Source of the DNA: Mesorhizobium sp. B2-4-15
GTDB taxonomy: Bacteria; Pseudomonadota; Alphaproteobacteria; Rhizobiales; Rhizobiaceae
Assembly: GCF_006658505.1 (NCBI RefSeq)
Contig: NZ_VFUZ01000007.1
Location: 62,001-126,000 of the forward strand
Reading direction: 5' to 3'
DNA: 64,000 nucleotides
The translations under genes and the position numbers were made by a program. Below are positions 1 to 9,271 of the stretch, piece after piece. The number at the start of each line of letters is the position of its first letter. The stretch's first letter is position 1. Under the pieces are notes generated by a model. It worked only from the letters and a program-made list of their open reading frames with translations, had not been told where the DNA came from and did not search any database.

Positions 1-2
1 AT

Positions 3-1589
3 GAGACCGCACGGCCGTTGGTCGAGCGCTTCGCCCAGGGTGGCTCCGAACTGCAAAAGAGCATGGAAGAGGTCACCGAACGCGCCGCCGAGAAGCTGCG
101 TAGCGAGAATGCAGCTCTCGTCAACGCGCTCGCCAGCCGCACCGCCGAGACCTTGTCGGCGGTCGAAGGCGCCCGCTCGTCGCTGTCCGACAGCGTCGCC
201 GACCTCATCGGCCGTATGACCAAGTCCAGTTCGCAGCTCGGTCAGTTGATCGAGCAGGCCGCGGTCAATCTCGGCCAGGTCGACGAACGCCTGACGGGAA
301 GCACGCAAAGCTTCGCGGCCACCACCGAAAAGGCGGCCCAGACCTTTGCCAGCTCGGCGCGCCTGGTCGATTCCAACACCACAAGGCTGACGGAGCTGTC
401 GTCGTCGACCTTGCGCGAGGTGGCATCGATCGCCACCAAGTTCGACGAGCATAGCCGCCTGCTGGCCAGCGCTTCGGACCTCCTGAGCTCGGCCCAGAGC
501 AACCTCGAGCACACGCTGGAAAGACAGTCGTCGCTTGAAGATCTCGCCGTCGGCCTGGTCAAGAAATCGGAGGACCTCGAAAGGGTCATGCGCTCCTTCG
601 AAAACCTCGTCGGCCAGACGTTGCAGAACGCCGAGGGCAAGACGCTGGAGTCCGCCGACAAGATCCGCAACGCCATCACCGATGTCGTCGATTCGGCCAC
701 CAAGCGCTTCGCCGATGCGACCGAGGAGATGCGTCGCACCGCCGGCTCGATCAAGAGCGAACTCGACCTCACCCGCGCCGAACTCAAGAAGGGCGTCATC
801 GAGATGCCCGAAGAGGCAAAGGAATCGACCTCTGCCATCCGCCGCGCCGTCTCGGAGCAGATCAATGCCTTGAAGGAGCTTTCGGACATCGTTGCGAAGT
901 CCGGTCGCGGCGGCGACGCCTCGGAGCCGCGCGGCCTGCGCCCGGCGCCGCAAGCGCCGGCGCCACGCGCCGCCGAACCACCGCGTCGTGCCCCGGCACC
1001 GCAGCCGGAACTTCGTGCGCCGCAGGCGCCGCTGGGCGGCACGGTGCTGCGCGGCACGCTCGACCTCGAGCGCCCGGCCGAAGCGGCATCGCGCCCGCGC
1101 TCCGACGCCAGTGCCCGGACGCCACAGGGCGGCTGGGTGCGCGATCTCCTGACCGCGGCATCGAACGACGCGGACCTCATGCCCACGGCACCGGCAGCGC
1201 CCGCGGAAGCACCGCGCGCAACCCCTGCCCAGCGCTCGCCGTTGCATGTCGTGGAATCGCTGAACTCGCTCTCCGTCGACATCGCGCGGGCCATCGACCA
1301 CGATGCCTCGATCGAGTTGTGGAACCGCTATCGACGCGGCGAGCGTGACGTCTTCACCCGCCGGCTCTACACGCTGAAGGGTCAGCAGACATTCGACGAA
1401 ATTCGCCGCAAGTATCAGGCCGAGGCCGAATTCCGCGCCGCCGTCGACCGCTACTGCGACGACTTCGAGAAGCTGCTCAAGGATGTGTCGCGCAACGATC
1501 GCGACAACATCATGGCCCAGACCTATCTCACGTCGGATACCGGCAAGGTCTACACCATGCTGGCGCACGCCAGCGGCCGCCTGCACTAA
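3..1589 (+). CDS. C-terminal part of a very large coiled-coil ('kinesin-like') protein, 5' partial
   Basis: The frame is open from the window edge, so the start lies upstream and only about 528 C-terminal residues are visible. The first ~300 residues are Ser/Ala/Leu/Glu-rich heptad-like helix with few Gly or Pro, typical of long coiled coils. Next comes a Pro/Ala/Arg-rich linker (about residues 300-410). The end is a compact acidic/aromatic domain of ~110 residues with ELWNRYRRGERD and ending in SGRLH. Very long proteins of this kind, often labelled kinesin-like or apolipoprotein-like, occur in Rhizobiales; their role is not established to my knowledge. No enzymatic motif is visible. A strong hairpin follows the stop by 12 bp. 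Confidence 0.75.
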   Translation, partial: ETARPLVERFAQGGSELQKSMEEVTERAAEKLRSENAALVNALASRTAETLSAVEGARSSLSDSVADLIGRMTKSSSQLGQLIEQAAVNLGQVDERLTGSTQSFAATTEKAAQTFASSARLVDSNTTRLTELSSSTLREVASIATKFDEHSRLLASASDLLSSAQSNLEHTLERQSSLEDLAVGLVKKSEDLERVMRSFENLVGQTLQNAEGKTLESADKIRNAITDVVDSATKRFADATEEMRRTAGSIKSELDLTRAELKKGVIEMPEEAKESTSAIRRAVSEQINALKELSDIVAKSGRGGDASEPRGLRPAPQAPAPRAAEPPRRAPAPQPELRAPQAPLGGTVLRGTLDLERPAEAASRPRSDASARTPQGGWVRDLLTAASNDADLMPTAPAAPAEAPRATPAQRSPLHVVESLNSLSVDIARAIDHDASIELWNRYRRGERDVFTRRLYTLKGQQTFDEIRRKYQAEAEFRAAVDRYCDDFEKLLKDVSRNDRDNIMAQTYLTSDTGKVYTMLAHASGRLH

Positions 1590-1891
1590 GCCAGGAATTG
1601 AACAGGCGGGGCCATGGTCCCGCCTGTGCCTGAGCTAAACTTTCCGGCGCATGCTGACCCTGTTCCCATGGGGCGCTGTTCTGTCCTGGGACAAGGATCA
1701 AGGATTTGGCCAGGACGCCGAGTAACAAGCTTGCGGACCATTATGGCGTCGAACACCCGCCGTCGCAGGGACACGACGCGCTCGACGATGCGCCATCCAA
1801 GATCTACACCTTGCAGCACCTGATGAAGACTGGAAAGCTGCGGCTTGATGCCTTCGAGCGCCGGCCAGAAAGCGTCGCCGCCCCCTGGCGC
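1590..1891. other. Intergenic stretch with a possible exonuclease relic
   Basis: About 300 bp between two convergent genes. After the hairpin, the plus frame from about 1706 to 1860 encodes a peptide containing NKLADHYGV and, ten residues later, HDALDDA. This resembles the ExoIII motif (H-x-A-x-x-D) end of DEDDh 3'-5' exonucleases. The acidic motifs I and II that should lie ~100-150 residues upstream are absent, and the frame then runs antisense into the lipoprotein gene. It is therefore at best a decayed fragment. Nothing else is recognised here. Confidence 0.3.
1602..1627 (+). terminator. Hairpin after the coiled-coil gene
   Basis: A 9-bp perfect stem (ACAGGCGGG / CCCGCCTGT) with an 8-nt loop that is itself nearly self-complementary lies 12 bp after the stop codon at 1589. 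There is no run of T after it, so it is a weak or Rho-assisted terminator candidate, or an RNA-stabilising 3' end. Confidence 0.45.
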
Positions 1892-2488
1892 TCAGATCAC
1901 CGAATCGGTCCAGCGAACGATCTGCTTGGCGGCATCCCCGAACGCGCTGTCGAGCGCACTGACATAGGCGGAATTGCCGCGCCCCGAAACGGGCGCGGTC
2001 GCGGTGAAGCTCTTGGAAGCGCGCACCTCGCCATTGCGGTCGTTGAGGATGCGCACGAACAGGTCAACCTCGGCGTGTTCGCCGCCCTCGACGCGCACTT
2101 CGAAGGATCGGATCTCGACAATCACCTGGTAATCGATCGCCAGCCCCTCGCCCGGCTTGCCGACGCCGGCAAAACTGCCCGAGCGCTGGAACGTCTCGGC
2201 CAACCGCGCCTGCACGATCAGCGGCAGCCGGTCAGCCCATTGCGCGCCCTTCAGATACTGGATCGAGCGGTCGGAGGGCTTGATGACGATGTTCTGGCTG
2301 TCCAGCGCCTTGAGCGCCGAAGGCTGCGCGATCAGGATCTGGCGACGGCTGTGGCCATGTGCCTCGACCGAAGGTGCCGACAGCTCAAACGTGTCGAGCG
2401 GCGCGGGTCCGCCGCCCGGCAGAGCCGCGCAACTGGCGAGGGCCAAGGCAAGCAATGCCACGCCCGATCTGGACACAATCGACTTCAC
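1892..2488 (-). CDS. ABC-transport auxiliary lipoprotein, PqiC/YmbA-like
   Basis: A 198-residue lipoprotein. The N-terminus is a signal peptide with a lipobox ending in LASC, placing the lipidated Cys near residue 20. The body is a small alpha/beta domain with the 'QNIVIKPSD...QYLKGAQWADRLP' pattern of the ABC-type transport auxiliary family, in which a short Y/W-containing segment precedes a 'L(I/V)QARL' helix. It is the last gene of the MlaE-F-D operon, 88 bp after the MCE gene. The family is thought to tether or cap periplasmic MCE tunnels at the outer membrane, so it probably takes the place of MlaC or PqiC here. The family call is good; the exact mechanism is inferred. Confidence 0.85.
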   Translation of the reverse strand: MKSIVSRSGVALLALALASCAALPGGGPAPLDTFELSAPSVEAHGHSRRQILIAQPSALKALDSQNIVIKPSDRSIQYLKGAQWADRLPLIVQARLAETFQRSGSFAGVGKPGEGLAIDYQVIVEIRSFEVRVEGGEHAEVDLFVRILNDRNGEVRASKSFTATAPVSGRGNSAYVSALDSAFGDAAKQIVRWTDSVI

Positions 2489-2508
2489 GCACGCCCCCTA
2501 CCATCCCC

Positions 2509-2533
2509 GTTATTTATCGACCTCAAAAATAAC
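2509..2533 (-). repeat. AT-rich inverted repeat between MCE and lipoprotein genes
   Basis: GTTATTT and AAATAAC arms (7 bp, perfect) separated by 11 nt sit in the 88-bp gap, about 20 bp upstream of the lipoprotein start. The AT-richness is unusual for this chromosome. It may be a weak attenuator, a processing site or part of an internal promoter. Confidence 0.3.
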
Positions 2534-2576
2534 CTACATCCGCAATGATTGTTTCTGGGGCGAGCAGACGCCCAAG

Positions 2577-3950
2577 TCAACGCCGCGCCCTGCCGTCGAA
2601 CTGCCGAACCTCGCCTTCGCCACCCGAGAGAATGCGCTGCGGATTGCGGCTGAGATCTGTCACCGCCTCCTCGATGCGGCTGATCGAACGGCGGCTGTCC
2701 TGCACCAGCGCCTCGACGTTCGAAAGGCCCTGGCCCGAGAAGCGCGCCAGATTGTCGGTGATGGTCCCAAGCCGCGCATTCAGCGTATCGGCAACCTGCT
2801 TGAATGATTTCAGCGTCGCCCTGGCATCGGCCATCACGCCATCGGCCTGGCCCGATCCGAGCAAGGTGTCGACCCTGGCGAGGATGCCGTCGACACGCAC
2901 CGAAGCATCGTTGAGCCGTTGCGCAAGCTGCTTGGCGTCCTTGATGGTCTGGTCGATATCGTCGGCGCGGTTGGCGAACTTGTTGGTCACGACGGCGATA
3001 TCGGCGGCGGCCTTGTTGGCGCTTTCGCTGGCCTTCTGGATGTTGGCCAGAGCCGTACGCACCTGCGCCGGGTCGATGCCGTCGAGCACCCCGTCGACCT
3101 TGGCCAGCGTGCCTTGCGTCTGCTTGGCGAAATCATTGACCGAGCCGACCGCGGTATCGACATTCCTGATGACGCCGTCGAGCTGCCGTGACGTTTCCTT
3201 GAGGTTCGCGGTCACGGTATCGACATTGGCCACGATGCTCTTGATCTTGTCCTTGTCGACGGCATTGAGCAGTCCTTCCGCCGCCTTCAACGTGCCGTCG
3301 AGTTTGCCGGACACACCCTTCAACTCGTCGGAGAGCGCGCTGACGCTGGACAGGAACTTGTCGATGCCGTCGGAATTCCTGGCCAGCGCATCGGAGAAGG
3401 TCTGCACGTTGTGCACGGTCTGCGTCAGCGGTCCACGGACATCCTTGGTGAAGCCCTCGAGTTCGCTCAGCACCTTGTCGGCGCGGTTGAAGATGTTCTG
3501 CGCGGTCTGCAGCAGATTGGTCACGGCCGACGGGTTGGCGATGATCTCGGCGACCTTGCCTTCCTTTTCCGCCTGGTCGAGCAGCTTCACTTCCTTGGGA
3601 TCGGCGCCCTTGAGTTCGATATTGGCCTGCCCGGTAAGACCGGCAAGGCCGATATCGGCCTGCGTCGACTTGGTGATCGGCGTCAGCCGATCGATCTCGG
3701 TGTCGGCGATGGCGACAGTCGGATTGTCGACGTCGATATAGACACGCTTGACGTCACCGACCTTGACGCCGTTGAACAGCACGAAGCTGCCGCGGCCGAG
3801 GCCGGAGGCCGAGCCCGGGATGCGCACGCGCAGCAGGGCCGTCTCGCCCCTGTCACCGATCGCGGCCGTCCAATAGACGAAGCCGAACGCCGCCAGGATC
3901 GCAACCAGCGTGAAAATGCCGACAATGACGTAGTTGGCTCTGGTTTCCAT
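2577..3950 (-). CDS. MlaD-family MCE substrate-binding protein
   Basis: 457 residues: one N-terminal transmembrane anchor (about residues 7-29, YVIVGIFTLVAILAAFGFVY), then an MCE domain (about 40-120) with the conserved 'GLGRGSFVLFNGVKVGDV' core. A long helical region follows (about 150-440), rich in regularly spaced Leu/Val and Asp/Asn. Such helices in MCE proteins form a periplasmic tunnel or needle. The protein is much longer than E. coli MlaD (about 180 residues) and closer in plan to single-MCE long-helix members. It lies 14 bp after the ATPase gene. Its likely role is binding phospholipid in the periplasm as part of an inner-to-outer-membrane lipid transporter. Confidence 0.9.
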   Translation of the reverse strand: METRANYVIVGIFTLVAILAAFGFVYWTAAIGDRGETALLRVRIPGSASGLGRGSFVLFNGVKVGDVKRVYIDVDNPTVAIADTEIDRLTPITKSTQADIGLAGLTGQANIELKGADPKEVKLLDQAEKEGKVAEIIANPSAVTNLLQTAQNIFNRADKVLSELEGFTKDVRGPLTQTVHNVQTFSDALARNSDGIDKFLSSVSALSDELKGVSGKLDGTLKAAEGLLNAVDKDKIKSIVANVDTVTANLKETSRQLDGVIRNVDTAVGSVNDFAKQTQGTLAKVDGVLDGIDPAQVRTALANIQKASESANKAAADIAVVTNKFANRADDIDQTIKDAKQLAQRLNDASVRVDGILARVDTLLGSGQADGVMADARATLKSFKQVADTLNARLGTITDNLARFSGQGLSNVEALVQDSRRSISRIEEAVTDLSRNPQRILSGGEGEVRQFDGRARR

Positions 3951-3964
3951 TGCTTCACTTATGG

Positions 3965-4774
3965 CTATGCACGCGTGGCAAGATCAAGTTGCCGGGCGCG
4001 TTTTCCGCGGAAATAGGATTTTACCCACGGCTCCTCGCTCTTCAGCATGTCGTCGATTGTGCCCTCGACCAGCACCTTTTTCTTGCCGAGCACCGCCACG
4101 TGGTCGCAAGCGGTGAACAGGGTGTCCAAGTCGTGCGTGACCATATAGACGGTCAGATCCATGGTGTCGCGCAGCTTGACGACGAGTTCGTCGAACTCGG
4201 CCGCGCTGATCGGGTCGAGACCGGACGTCGGCTCATCGAGGAAAACGATGTCCGGATCGAGCGCCAGGGCGCGCGCAAGCGCGGCACGCTTGATCATGCC
4301 GCCGGAGAGCTCTGACGGGAATTTCTGCGCCGCATCCGGCGGCAGCCCGACCAGCTCGATCTTGAGCAGCGCCAGCTCATCCATCAGCTTCTTCGGCAGG
4401 TCGAGATATTCGCGCATCGGCACCTGCACGTTCTCCAGCACGGTCAGTGCCGAAAACAGGGCGCCATGCTGGAACAGCACGCCAAGGCGCATGTCGATGC
4501 GCAGCCGCTCGATGTCGCTTGCCTTGTCGACATCGACCCCGAACAGCCGGATCGTTCCGGACTGCTTGGGCATCAACCCGAGAATGGTTCGCAACAGGAC
4601 GGACTTGCCGGCGCCCGACGCACCGACGAAACCCAGGATCTCGCCGCGTTTGATGTCGAGCGACAGCTTGTCGAGGATCTGCTTGTCCTCGATGGCAACG
4701 GTGACGTCACGCACCGAGAGCACAATTTCGCTCTCGTCCTGCTCCTGCGTCGTCGCCCCATTGCCCTTCGCCAT
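3965..4774 (-). CDS. MlaF-type ABC transporter ATPase
   Basis: 269 residues with a full ABC cassette: Walker A GASGAGKSV (around residue 55), Q-loop 'LFQHGALFSALTV', signature LSGGM, Walker B 'IVFLDEPTSGLDP' and switch His in 'MVTHDLDT'. The LSGGM signature followed by a basic KRAAL segment is typical of Mla/Ttg2A ATPases. The ATG begins 1 bp after the permease stop codon, implying translational coupling. It powers lipid movement through the MlaE permease. Confidence 0.93.
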   Translation of the reverse strand: MAKGNGATTQEQDESEIVLSVRDVTVAIEDKQILDKLSLDIKRGEILGFVGASGAGKSVLLRTILGLMPKQSGTIRLFGVDVDKASDIERLRIDMRLGVLFQHGALFSALTVLENVQVPMREYLDLPKKLMDELALLKIELVGLPPDAAQKFPSELSGGMIKRAALARALALDPDIVFLDEPTSGLDPISAAEFDELVVKLRDTMDLTVYMVTHDLDTLFTACDHVAVLGKKKVLVEGTIDDMLKSEEPWVKSYFRGKRARQLDLATRA

Positions 4775-4775
4775 C

Positions 4776-5963
4776 TTAGAACTCGATCGCTGCGTAGAAC
4801 ATGGCGAAAAGCCCGTCGAGGATGATGACGACGAAGATCGACTTCACCACCGAGGCGGTTACGTGCTGGCCGAGCGACTCGGCGCTGCCGCCGACCTTCA
4901 TGCCTTCGACGGAAGCGATGGTGCCGATGATCATCGCCATGAACGGGGCCTTGATCAGTCCGGCAAAGATGGTGCTGAGATCGATGGCGACGCGCAGCCT
5001 GTCGAGGAAAGCGGCCGGTGGAATGTCGGAATAGAGCCAGGCCGCGACGATGCCGCCGCCGAGTGCGGCGAAGTTGGCGATGATCGTCAGGCACGGCAAG
5101 GCGATCACCAGTGCAACCAGGCGCGGAAAGACCAGGACGCCGATCGGATTGAGACCGATGACCTTCAGCGCGTCGACCTCCTCGCGCATCTTCATCGAGC
5201 CGATCTCGGCGGTGATCGCGCTGCCGGAGCGGCCGGCGATCATGATTGCCGTCATCAGCACGCCGAGTTCGCGCAGGATCAGCACGCCGACGAGGTCGAC
5301 GACGAAGATATCGGCGCCGAAATAGCGGAGCTGATAGGCGCCTTGCTGGGCAACGATGGCGCCGACGATCGCCGACATCAGCACCACCACCGGAATGGCG
5401 CCGACGCCCATGCGATCGATCTGGTTGAAGATCGCCGCCGGGTTGACGGCATGGCCGCGGCCGAGCTTCATCTGCGCGCCGCGGATGGTGGCGCCCAATA
5501 TGTTCATCGAGGCGAGGAAATCGTCGCGCATCTCGTAGACGCGCCGGCCAACCGCCTCCAGGGCACGAATGATGATGTTCGGCGGCGGCGCCGGCCCCGA
5601 TTCGGGCTCGCGGCGCACGGCTTCGCCCACGGCGTCGAGCAGGATCGAAGCGATCTCGCTTTGGCCCTGCAGCCGGACCTCGACGTTCTTCTTCTCGAAG
5701 ACGCTGACCAGCCGGTCGATTAGCCAGGCGCCGGCGGTATCGATTTTCTCGATTTTCGAAAGATCGAGGGCCAAGGTCTTGAAACCGCTTCGTTTCTCGA
5801 TCTTGCGCATGTCGGCGTCGATCAGCGCGACGGTCCGTGTCGTCCAGATCCCGGAGAACGCGCAACCGAGAACGCCGCCCTCCTCGCCGACCGCCACGCG
5901 TGGGTCGTGGTCAGCCTCCGAGGCGGTCGTACCGCTTGCGTCGCGCTTGCCTATGGTCAACAT
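4776..5963 (-). CDS. MlaE-type permease with fused N-terminal STAS domain
   Basis: 395 residues from the ATG at 5963, chosen over an upstream TTG because AGGA lies 5-6 bases before it. Residues ~25-125 form a STAS (MlaB-like) domain with 'LDLSKIEKIDTAGAWLID'. Residues ~150-395 form the MlaE/YrbE permease with several hydrophobic helices and the conserved 'AGRSGSAITAEIGSMK' and 'EVDALKVIGLNP' motifs. In E. coli MlaB and MlaE are separate; here they are one chain. This is the first gene of a four-gene operon and it is transcribed divergently from the epimerase gene. Confidence 0.93.
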   Translation of the reverse strand: MLTIGKRDASGTTASEADHDPRVAVGEEGGVLGCAFSGIWTTRTVALIDADMRKIEKRSGFKTLALDLSKIEKIDTAGAWLIDRLVSVFEKKNVEVRLQGQSEIASILLDAVGEAVRREPESGPAPPPNIIIRALEAVGRRVYEMRDDFLASMNILGATIRGAQMKLGRGHAVNPAAIFNQIDRMGVGAIPVVVLMSAIVGAIVAQQGAYQLRYFGADIFVVDLVGVLILRELGVLMTAIMIAGRSGSAITAEIGSMKMREEVDALKVIGLNPIGVLVFPRLVALVIALPCLTIIANFAALGGGIVAAWLYSDIPPAAFLDRLRVAIDLSTIFAGLIKAPFMAMIIGTIASVEGMKVGGSAESLGQHVTASVVKSIFVVIILDGLFAMFYAAIEF

Positions 5964-6040
5964 GGCGTCCTGTTTAGCCTGATGGGTCCGATCTTGTCGA
6001 TTTGCCGACAACCCTTCTCGCATAGCCGGAGCAGAAAAAT

Positions 6041-7024
6041 ATGGCGCGTGTCATTTCGGTCGAGGCGGAACGTTTCCCGATCGCCGGAACCTTCACGATT
6101 TCGCGCGGCTCCAAGACCGAGGCCGAGGTCATCACCTGCACGATCCGTGAAAACGGGCATGTCGGGCGCGGCGAATGCGTTCCCTACAAGCGCTACGGCG
6201 AGACCATGGACGGTGTGCGCGACGCAATAGAGGCGATGCGCGAACAGGTTGCCGACGGCATGGATCGGACCGCCCTGCTCTCGGCCATGGCGGGCGGCGC
6301 CGCGCGCAACGCTGTAGACTGTGCCCTTTGGGATCTCGAGGCAAAGATCAGCGGAATACCGGTGGCCGACGCCATGCATGCCGTTCCGCTGTCGAGCCTC
6401 GAAACAGCCTATACCTTGTCGCTTGCCGAACCGGAGGCGATGGCGGCGCAGGCGCGTGCCAATGCCATGCGCCCTCTGCTCAAGGTCAAGATCGGGGGCG
6501 AAAACGACATGGCCAGGATTCGCGCCGTCACGGAAGCTGCGCCGCAAAGCCGTATCATCCTCGATGCCAATGAGGGGTGGACCGACGAGAACATTGAGGC
6601 CAATCTCGCCTTTGCCGCACAACATGGCATCGCGCTTGTCGAACAGCCCCTGCCCGCCGGACACGACGAGATCCTGCGCCGGATTGCGCATCCGGTGCCG
6701 ATCTGTGCCGACGAAAGCGTGCATGAGACAAAGGACCTCGGTTCGCTGGTCGGCCTCTATGACGCGGTCAACATCAAGCTCGACAAGACGGGCGGCCTGA
6801 CGGAGGCGCTCGTGCTTCGCGACCGGGCTCGGGATCTGGGGTTCGGCATCATGGTCGGATGCATGGTCGGCACATCGCTGGCGATGGCGCCGGCGGTGCT
6901 GCTTGCGCAAGGAGCCGACTTCGTCGACCTCGACGGCCCGCTGCTGCTTGCGCGCGACCGCCAGCCGGGCCTGGTCTACCAGGGTTCGCTGGTCTCACCG
7001 CCGGACCGGGTGCTGTGGGGCTGA
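6041..7024 (+). CDS. Enolase-superfamily epimerase (dipeptide epimerase / DgcA-like N-acyl-Glu racemase)
   Basis: 327 residues, muconate-lactonizing-enzyme subgroup. The active-site set is complete: KxK at Lys148/Lys150 (LLKVKIGG), metal ligands Asp175 (LDANEGW), Glu201 (VEQPL) and Asp224 (CADES), and the opposing Lys246 (NIKLDKTGG). The pattern matches Ala-Glu dipeptide epimerases, and the closely similar rhizobial N-acetyl-D-Glu racemase DgcA cannot be separated by eye. It probably acts in peptidoglycan-derived or D-amino-acid turnover. No DgcN (DUF1611) partner is adjacent. The 3' end overlaps the convergent MFS gene by 30 bp. Confidence 0.85.
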   Translation: MARVISVEAERFPIAGTFTISRGSKTEAEVITCTIRENGHVGRGECVPYKRYGETMDGVRDAIEAMREQVADGMDRTALLSAMAGGAARNAVDCALWDLEAKISGIPVADAMHAVPLSSLETAYTLSLAEPEAMAAQARANAMRPLLKVKIGGENDMARIRAVTEAAPQSRIILDANEGWTDENIEANLAFAAQHGIALVEQPLPAGHDEILRRIAHPVPICADESVHETKDLGSLVGLYDAVNIKLDKTGGLTEALVLRDRARDLGFGIMVGCMVGTSLAMAPAVLLAQGADFVDLDGPLLLARDRQPGLVYQGSLVSPPDRVLWG

Positions 7025-8209
7025 CCGCGCGGCAAGCCAGATCAGCACCAGGCCGACGATCGCGATCGGGATCATCGCCAGGAAACCGTCGACCCCGAAA
7101 CGGTCATAGAGCGGACCGGAAGCAAGCGTCACGGCGGCCATGAAGAAGCCGTTGAAGAAATAGGCGATGCCTTGCGCGGCGCCCGTGCGCTCTTCCGAGA
7201 CGGTCTCGCCGATCATTTTCTGCAGGCCGATCAGCACCATCGCGACGGACACCGAATGCAGAGACTGCACGGCGAAGAAGCCGGCGATGCCAAGGCCGAG
7301 CGGCCATACCAGTGGAAAGACGATCCAGCGCACAATCGACCCGATGCCGGCGATGACCATCACCCTGACGACGGGCACGGAGGCAAAAATGCGGTTGAAA
7401 AACAGAAACATGCAGACTTCGGACACCACGCCCCAGGCCCACAGCAGGCCGACGACCGAATCGCTGAGGCCGATCGACTTCCAGTAGATGGAAACGAAGC
7501 CGTAGAGGAATGCGTGGCTGGCGGTGATGATGCCGACGCCAAGGGTGAAGTAGAGGAAATAGGCGTTGAACAGGCTCGGCGCCGCGTGCTGGATTTCCAC
7601 GGCCGACAGCGGCGACGCCTTGCGTGGCCGTCCCATGCGCGGCGCCGCCAAGCCCGCGACGAATGCCGCGCCAAGGGCCAGGAATATGATGACCGGAACG
7701 GCTTGAGGGCCGGTGGCCGCCAGGATGAAGCCCCCCGCGACATTGGCGCAGAGATAACAGATCGACCCCCATTTGCGCATGCTGGCGTAGTTCGAGCCGA
7801 AGCGGCGCACGCCCGAAAGCGCCAGCGAATCGGCGATCGGCGAATGCGGCGTCCAGACGATGGTCAGCGCCAGCGACACAGCCAGCACCGTCGCGTAGGT
7901 CGGCGTGAGAAAATACCCTGCTGACAAAAGCAGCGCGGCCGCCACCAGCGCGATATAGACATCGGCGCGGTCCCTCGCCCGATCGGCGAGTGTCGTCAGC
8001 AACGGCGTCGTCACCACGCGCATGAACATGGGCGCCGCCAGGATGACGGCGATCTGCTCGGCGTGAAACCCCTTGGCCTGCAGCCAGAGGGGGAAATAGG
8101 GCAGATGCGTGCCAAGCGACAGGAACAACGTGCCGAAGATCAGGCTCATGCGCAGTTCGAAATGGCGCGGCTTGACGAGCTGTTCTGGGGAAAGCGGCGG
8201 CAGGGACAT
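6995..8209 (-). CDS. MFS transporter, 3-phenylpropionate (HcaT)-like family
   Basis: About 404 residues from the ATG at 8209; an upstream TTG at 8221 is possible. Twelve hydrophobic segments can be counted. The start 'RMSLIFGTLFLSLGTHLPYFPLWL' and the central 'ISRP/RKASP' loop fit the MFS_1-like/HcaT group, which imports aromatic acids, nucleosides or unknown solutes. The substrate cannot be told from sequence. It may be unrelated to the convergent epimerase, whose 3' end it overlaps by 30 bp, so the two mRNAs would be antisense at their tails. Confidence 0.85.
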   Translation of the reverse strand: MSLPPLSPEQLVKPRHFELRMSLIFGTLFLSLGTHLPYFPLWLQAKGFHAEQIAVILAAPMFMRVVTTPLLTTLADRARDRADVYIALVAAALLLSAGYFLTPTYATVLAVSLALTIVWTPHSPIADSLALSGVRRFGSNYASMRKWGSICYLCANVAGGFILAATGPQAVPVIIFLALGAAFVAGLAAPRMGRPRKASPLSAVEIQHAAPSLFNAYFLYFTLGVGIITASHAFLYGFVSIYWKSIGLSDSVVGLLWAWGVVSEVCMFLFFNRIFASVPVVRVMVIAGIGSIVRWIVFPLVWPLGLGIAGFFAVQSLHSVSVAMVLIGLQKMIGETVSEERTGAAQGIAYFFNGFFMAAVTLASGPLYDRFGVDGFLAMIPIAIVGLVLIWLAARSAPQHPVRR

Positions 8210-8336
8210 GAATCGATCCAATCACGCCGCAATCGATCGGCCGATCAGCAGCGTGGATCGACCCTTAACATAGCGGAAAACCGGGCGAAACCGGTTGGAC
8301 TAATCGATTAATGCCGAACTCTCGTGGGAATTCGGC

Positions 8337-9152
8337 TCAGGCCGCCTGCACGACCCGATCTTCGATGAGCATCGGGATGAAAGGCTCGTCCGGCGCCTCG
8401 GGCAGGACATGCGCCCAGGTCAGGATTTCCATCCGGCCGTCGAAATGTTCGACCACGGCCGTGCAGCTCTCCACCCAGTCGCCGGTGTTGATGTAGCGCA
8501 CGTCCTCGAAATTCTCGATCGCCGCATGGTGGATATGGCCGCAGATGACGCCGTCGACATGCGAGCGGCGCGCCTCCTCCGTGAGCACGGTCTGGAACGA
8601 GCCGATGAAGTTGACCGCCTTCTTGACCTTGACCTTTGCCCAGGACGAGAACGACCAGTAGGGCAGGCCGAGCAATTGGCGCAGCCGCGTCACCACGCGG
8701 TTGACGATCATCGCGGCGTCATAGGCATGATCGCCGAGATAGGCGAGCCAGCGCTGATTATGGACGACGGTGTCGAACTGGTCGCCATGGATGACGAGCA
8801 GGCGCTTGCCGTCGGCGGTTTCGTGGATCGCACGGTCGGCGACGACGATGCCGCCGAAATGCACGCCCTGGAACTGGCGAGCGAACTCGTCATGGTTGCC
8901 GGCGATATAGGTAATGCTGGCGCCCTTGCGCGCCTTGCGCAGCAGTTTCTGCACGACGTCGTTGTGGCTTTGCGGCCAGTGCCAGCTGCGCCGCAGCCGC
9001 CAGCCGTCGACGATATCACCGACCAGATAGATGATGTCGGCATCATGGTAGCGCAGGAAATCGATCAGGAACTCGGCCTTCGCCGCCTTCGAGCCCAGAT
9101 GGACGTCGGAAATGAACATGCTGCGGAAAGTGCGGGGCTCTTGGCCTGACAT
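8337..9152 (-). CDS. Metallophosphoesterase, UDP-2,3-diacylglucosamine diphosphatase (LpxH)-like
   Basis: 271 residues from the ATG at 9152 (AAGGGTG upstream). All calcineurin-like metal motifs are present: D16-x-H18 (ISDVHLG), GD46 (LVGDIVDG), GNHD (86-89), 'IHGDQFD' near 122 and 'CGHIHHA' near the C-terminus. The family (COG2908) includes LpxH, which cleaves UDP-2,3-diacylglucosamine in lipid A synthesis. Most alphaproteobacteria use the unrelated LpxI for that step, so this paralogue may hydrolyse another nucleotide or lipid diphosphate. It appears to be a single-gene transcript. Confidence 0.8.
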   Translation of the reverse strand: MSGQEPRTFRSMFISDVHLGSKAAKAEFLIDFLRYHDADIIYLVGDIVDGWRLRRSWHWPQSHNDVVQKLLRKARKGASITYIAGNHDEFARQFQGVHFGGIVVADRAIHETADGKRLLVIHGDQFDTVVHNQRWLAYLGDHAYDAAMIVNRVVTRLRQLLGLPYWSFSSWAKVKVKKAVNFIGSFQTVLTEEARRSHVDGVICGHIHHAAIENFEDVRYINTGDWVESCTAVVEHFDGRMEILTWAHVLPEAPDEPFIPMLIEDRVVQAA

Positions 9153-9271
9153 CGCGATTTCACCCTTGCTTTCGAGCAGCCTATGCCCCGATTCATGCAA
9201 CAACCGTATGACGGTTGCGATTGGTCCAGCGCTGGCGCTAGCCTGACGGGCAAATCACAGGAGAAATCGTC

